Positions 60,401 through 64,000 of a stretch of 64,000 nucleotides of DNA are shown here, in pieces. Numbering within the stretch: the first letter of the stretch is position 1; the number at the start of each line of letters is the position of its first letter. Where the stretch lies: contig CM067572.1 of NCBI GenBank assembly GCA_034336665.1, forward strand, positions 3,836,286 through 3,900,285, given 5' to 3'. The position numbers and the translations under genes are program-made. The stretch comes from Luscinia megarhynchos. Taxonomy: Eukaryota > Chordata > Aves > Passeriformes > Turdidae. The notes beneath the pieces were generated by a model. That model had not been told where the DNA came from. It made no database searches and was given only the letters and a program-made list of their open reading frames with translations.

Positions 60401-61542
60401 TGCCCATGCTCACAGTGATTTAAAGATATTTAACTTGCTGCATACATACACTTCAGTCTGGTAAGACTTGATGGAGTTTCTGGCCAGATAAAAGCTTTGT
60501 TGCTTCAATTATTTTTTTTTAGTTCCCCCAAACAGTCCTGGGTGCTGGCACCCACTGGAGCAAATCCAGCTGGGTGAGGTTTTTATGGGAAGATTAACCT
60601 TGTAGCTCAAACATGGAGCTTTTATGCTATGTTTGAGGAGTGTGTTGTGAACAGCCTTCCTCCTTCCTCTAACTGTGCCTCCCAGCTCCTTTGGTTAAGG
60701 GTCTGAGCCCTGTCACCTGTTCCCTTTAAGGCCCAGCCAACACAGTGTGCCAGCATTTTTTGTTAACGTGTTAAAACTAGGTTAACTCACTTTTAATTAT
60801 CACAGAAATATCCATTCTGCATAACAGTAAAGCAGTACATTTCAATTGTAAGTACATGGCTGTCAGCCTTCCCCTTAATTGTGTGTAGCACCACTCTTTT
60901 TTTAAAGGCACTTTGAATATTTGTACATGCCCCCAAGTCTGCTAGAAAATCTCTTTAGTATTTGTCATTAATTTTTCATAACATCTGCACAATCAAAATT
61001 TAGTTGGAGTAGATGTATGTGTTTAACATATACTGTTAAAGAGGAAGTAAAACAAGAAATATGTTTCGAACATTATTCAAACATTTGCAGCATTTAGTTC
61101 TTGAGTTTCCATTAGTGTAAGAGATCTAATTTCTCTGTGTGGTTAATGTCTACTGCAACTCACTTCATAGTTACTTGGGCATAAAATCTGAGTTTTTATG
61201 AAGCAGATACCTGGAGGATTAAATGTCAAGTAATAAAAATCACTTGGAGCCTGACTTTGATATAAGAAGGGAACTTAGGTACTTTATTTTACTTTAACAT
61301 TTTAGATGGAGCTGCATCAGGGATGGGGTCAATATTAGTTGTATATGGAAGGTGTAAGAGATGATGGTCAGTGTTATGTTTTGTGGAATAGTTTCTGAAG
61401 TTTATTTTTCCCTTTCCCAGGGACATCATGATAACCTATTTTGAGCCTTCCATCTCCTTCGAGGGACTGTGCAGTGAAGTTCGAGACATGTGCTCCTTTG
61501 ACAACGAGCAGCTTTTCACCATGAAATGGATTGATGAAGAAG
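54216..61542 (+). CDS. PRKCI: PRKCI, atypical protein kinase C iota (first two coding exons; rest beyond window)
   Basis: PRKCI is the serine/threonine kinase of the PAR3-PAR6-aPKC polarity complex. Coding exons 54216-54331 and 61421-61542 splice (GG/GTGAGT, TTTCCCAG/GGACATC) into [12 protein letters not shown]... then [11 protein letters not shown], then [20 protein letters not shown], then [20 protein letters not shown]. This is the start of the PB1 domain that binds PAR6 and p62. The lysine of VRVKAYYKG is the conserved basic PB1 residue. The remainder of PB1 and the C1, kinase and C-terminal domains lie to the right; I found no third exon up to 64,000. The glycine-rich N-terminal leader is a few residues longer than human. 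Confidence 0.95.
54332..61420 (+). other. PRKCI: PRKCI intron 1
   Basis: A 7.1-kb AT-rich intron. It has a T24 run at 58055-58078 and no recognised exon or full transposable element. Open frames are short and look random. Confidence 0.7.
58055..58078. repeat. T24 homopolymer in PRKCI intron 1
   Basis: Twenty-four consecutive T residues. A plain homopolymer, with no target-site duplication noticed around it. Confidence 0.9.
61421..61542 (+). CDS. PRKCI: PRKCI coding exon 2
   Basis: It encodes [20 protein letters not shown] then [20 protein letters not shown] plus one base, between TTTCCCAG and GTAAATC. It is almost identical to human over its length (HFEP and LCNEV there). The frame stays open past the donor to 61622, but that part is intron. 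Confidence 0.96.
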
Positions 61543-64000
61543 GTAAATCAGTGCCCATCAATACATTGCTCAACTTCCCAGCTTTTCTTTCCCTTCCATT
61601 TTTTCTTTCTCTGTCTTCATAAGATAAGCTTATAAAACATAGAATCTGACTCCCAAAATAAGTTATCCAATGCCTTCTTAAGTAGAGCTTAATGAAGAGG
61701 TATTTGTTTCACTCTGCTTAGTGTGTAGCTTGCTCTCTGTCTTGATAAACTGCACAAGAACTCACTGACTATGAAAATGTTAAATCAATGTTAGGATTTC
61801 TTATGAAGGCAACAGAAGGTATTCCTTTATACTGATGAAGATTCCCTTTGTATCTTATATTTTTGAAAGAGTTCAATCACATTAAGTTATACAAATTGCA
61901 GTATTTATCTAAAATATTGATATAATTTAATGTATAATTGACTTGTATGTGTAACAAAAAACATTATATCTCAAGTGTTATTATTAGCTGTTTCTTTAGC
62001 AACCTCAAGTCTGTTAACACATGGCTAATAATAAAATTTTTTCCAAGTACTAAAGGTATGTAGTAACTTTTCATCTAAGTGCAGTGACAGCCTTGACTGA
62101 GAACTCATCTCTAGTGCTTGCATTATCCATCTTAAACTTTACCTTGGATGAAAAAAGTGCAGAGTCTGTTCTCCCTGTTAACAGATGTCATCCACTGAGC
62201 TGTGTGTGTACAGTAATAATTTTTGTAAAAGGTTATTTGTAGGTTCTGTTTTCTCAGTGGAATTAGTTCGTTCCACGCGCAGGTTTTGAGCTACAGCTAC
62301 AACGAAGAGCCCTCTGAATTATGAGATTGCTGTGGAGTTATTTTAGCTGATGCAGTACATAAAAGGCTGCAGTGTGCAGTGATTTGTTGTCTGTGGTTGG
62401 TGTTTGCATGCAGCCATCAGCATAAATGGTGCTTATGGAACTGTTTCCTCCTGTTTCAAATTGGGCTACTGCCAGTTTATTCAGAGTCTAAAGCTAAACG
62501 TGGAGCAGAGTTGGTTTTTGGAAGTGCCATATAGGTAGGTGTGTTGAAGATTATGTGGTCTTGGGAATCTGCTCAGGTGAGGTTTTTTCTTCTCTTTGTC
62601 ATTCCCAAGTTATTTATACCAGGCAGATGCAGTTCAGTAAAATGAACAGTGTTTATGACTGAATTGTACAGCAGAGCTACTGGGAGTTGAACATTTACTT
62701 TATAATAGGCTGGCTGTGTTGTTTTATCATCAGGAGGATAATGGACTCCTCACTGCAGTGAAGGAGTCTGCAGTGTCAGTCATAGCAGGAAATAGATACA
62801 TTTTTTAATAAACATTTTGTACTGATTCGATAATTTAGTTGAAAGCACAATTTGTTAATTCTCAATTTTTGCTCTTTAATTAGAGATATGTTTATTAAAA
62901 AAAAAAAAAGGTTGTGGTTTGCCTGAACTATTTTCTTGTGTGGGATTTGATTTTCACAAGCAATCCATGTTTGCTTTAATCATTGACTTACAGTTTAATG
63001 TCAGTGGAGAAGAAGTTAATCTGCCAATGAGGAATGTGTTTAAAGCAAATCCTCCTGTCTTTATTGTGAATAATTCTCACATGTACAATGCATGGCTTCT
63101 TGCCAAGCTCCCTGCCTCTTCTCTCAGCACCACTCTGTAATGTTTTCAGCTAATATTCTTTCTAGAAACCTGTTTTGGTTTACTGGAAAATTCCTGTGTC
63201 ACATCCTCTTCACCAAAACTGAAGTTCACTGTTTAACAGTAGCATGAGGAAATGTCTGTGCTGTAGAGTAATAGTACTGTTATATTATTACTCAAGTTTT
63301 TTATAGTCTGAGAGAAGATAAGAGGTCTGGGGCATCACTGCTTCCTGACTAAACTGGATTTGCCTGGACACTAAGGTTCTGATTTGTCATATCATAAATG
63401 CCTTTGCAAGATGAGGGCTTCATATGTAACTACTCTGATTTCATAGAGGTAATGGCACACAAAGGCAGATATAAATTAATTGAGTTAATTCATTTCCAAA
63501 ATCTTCAGATACAACTGGAAAATAGAATGAACTTGATTTGATTTTAGACAAATTTTTTTTCCCATATATGATCAGTTCAGCTTCACTCTGCCTTCTGAAA
63601 CATCCTGTGGGATGGACAATGTGTGTGTCTTCAGTCTGTTGTTTCTCACTATATAACTCAAAAGTAAATATTTTCCTATGTATCCCAGCTGTCTTTGACT
63701 GCAAAATTTATACTACTCAAGTCTATTGAGAGAGATGTCTGTAAACCTCCTGTTCTGAGTTTGCTTATTCTTGAGACCCTCTTTTGCTTCTGCCAAAAGG
63801 AAACAGAACTGTTTGCACAGGTGTTAGAAACAAATGCAGAAAAACTGGTTTGTTGATTCTCATAGTGAGTCTGAGTAAATACAATTGTTCCTTCTCCTCC
63901 CACCCTGCTCTGCACAGTGTAAGTTTGTGCTGTGGGTGGGCACTGTGGTGTCCAGGTGTCCAGCTGTAGGGGGAAGTGGTTTGGTGGAAAATGACTGGTG
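61543..64000 (+). other. PRKCI: PRKCI intron 2 (partial)
   Basis: From the exon 2 donor to the window edge no sequence coding for the expected next segment (DPCTVSSQLELEEAFRLYE in human) was found on the + strand. There is an A13 run at about 62898 and only short chance frames. Confidence 0.7.

Noticed and set aside
1..64000. CRISPR arrays, phage, operons, tRNA or rRNA genes, endogenous retroviral genes
   Set aside because: None seen. Repeats are CR1 tails, one hAT element and simple sequence; gene structure is typical of vertebrates.

Overview
The window is vertebrate nuclear DNA, most likely from a bird. The genes are split into short exons with GT/AG borders, and CpG-rich islands mark three gene starts. 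The recognisable interspersed repeats are CR1 LINE 3' ends, with phrasing typical of avian and other sauropsid genomes. The gene order SEC62 - GPR160 - PHC3 (reverse) - PRKCI matches, from memory, the conserved block on human chromosome 3q26.2. I cannot fix the species; compact introns and sparse repeats favour a bird over a turtle or crocodilian. There is no prokaryotic content.

Layout: (1) 1-12,052: SEC62 on the + strand, exons 2-8. The short first coding exon lies upstream of the window. (2) 12,053-18,660: no exon recognised, possibly extended SEC62 3' UTR plus spacer. (3) 18,663-19,290: a diverged TG-rich tandem repeat, then a CpG island that is probably the GPR160 promoter. (4) 20,503-21,896: the single coding exon and 3' end of GPR160 (+). 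(5) 21,897-30,498: no coding exon, AT-rich, holding a 912-bp hAT-type element with terminal inverted repeats. It probably includes the PHC3 3' UTR. (6) 30,499-47,840: all 14 coding exons of PHC3 on the - strand, with its CpG-island promoter at 50,390-50,830. (7) 50,880-53,500: spacer with CR1 fragments. (8) 53,560-61,542: the PRKCI CpG island and its first two coding exons (+). The rest of PRKCI lies beyond the right edge.

The genes are not an operon. SEC62 is an ER translocation and ER-phagy membrane protein, GPR160 an orphan receptor, PHC3 a Polycomb repressive complex 1 subunit, and PRKCI the atypical protein kinase C iota of cell polarity. PHC3 and PRKCI are divergent with CpG-island starts about 3 kb apart. 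GPR160 and PHC3 converge.

The main anomalies are two apparent single-base frameshifts, one in the last SEC62 exon and one in GPR160. In each case the other frame continues the family sequence to the expected stop, and total length matches the human protein almost exactly. This points to assembly indels, though real lesions cannot be excluded. PHC3 stays in frame across 14 exons. I found no convincing previously undescribed system.
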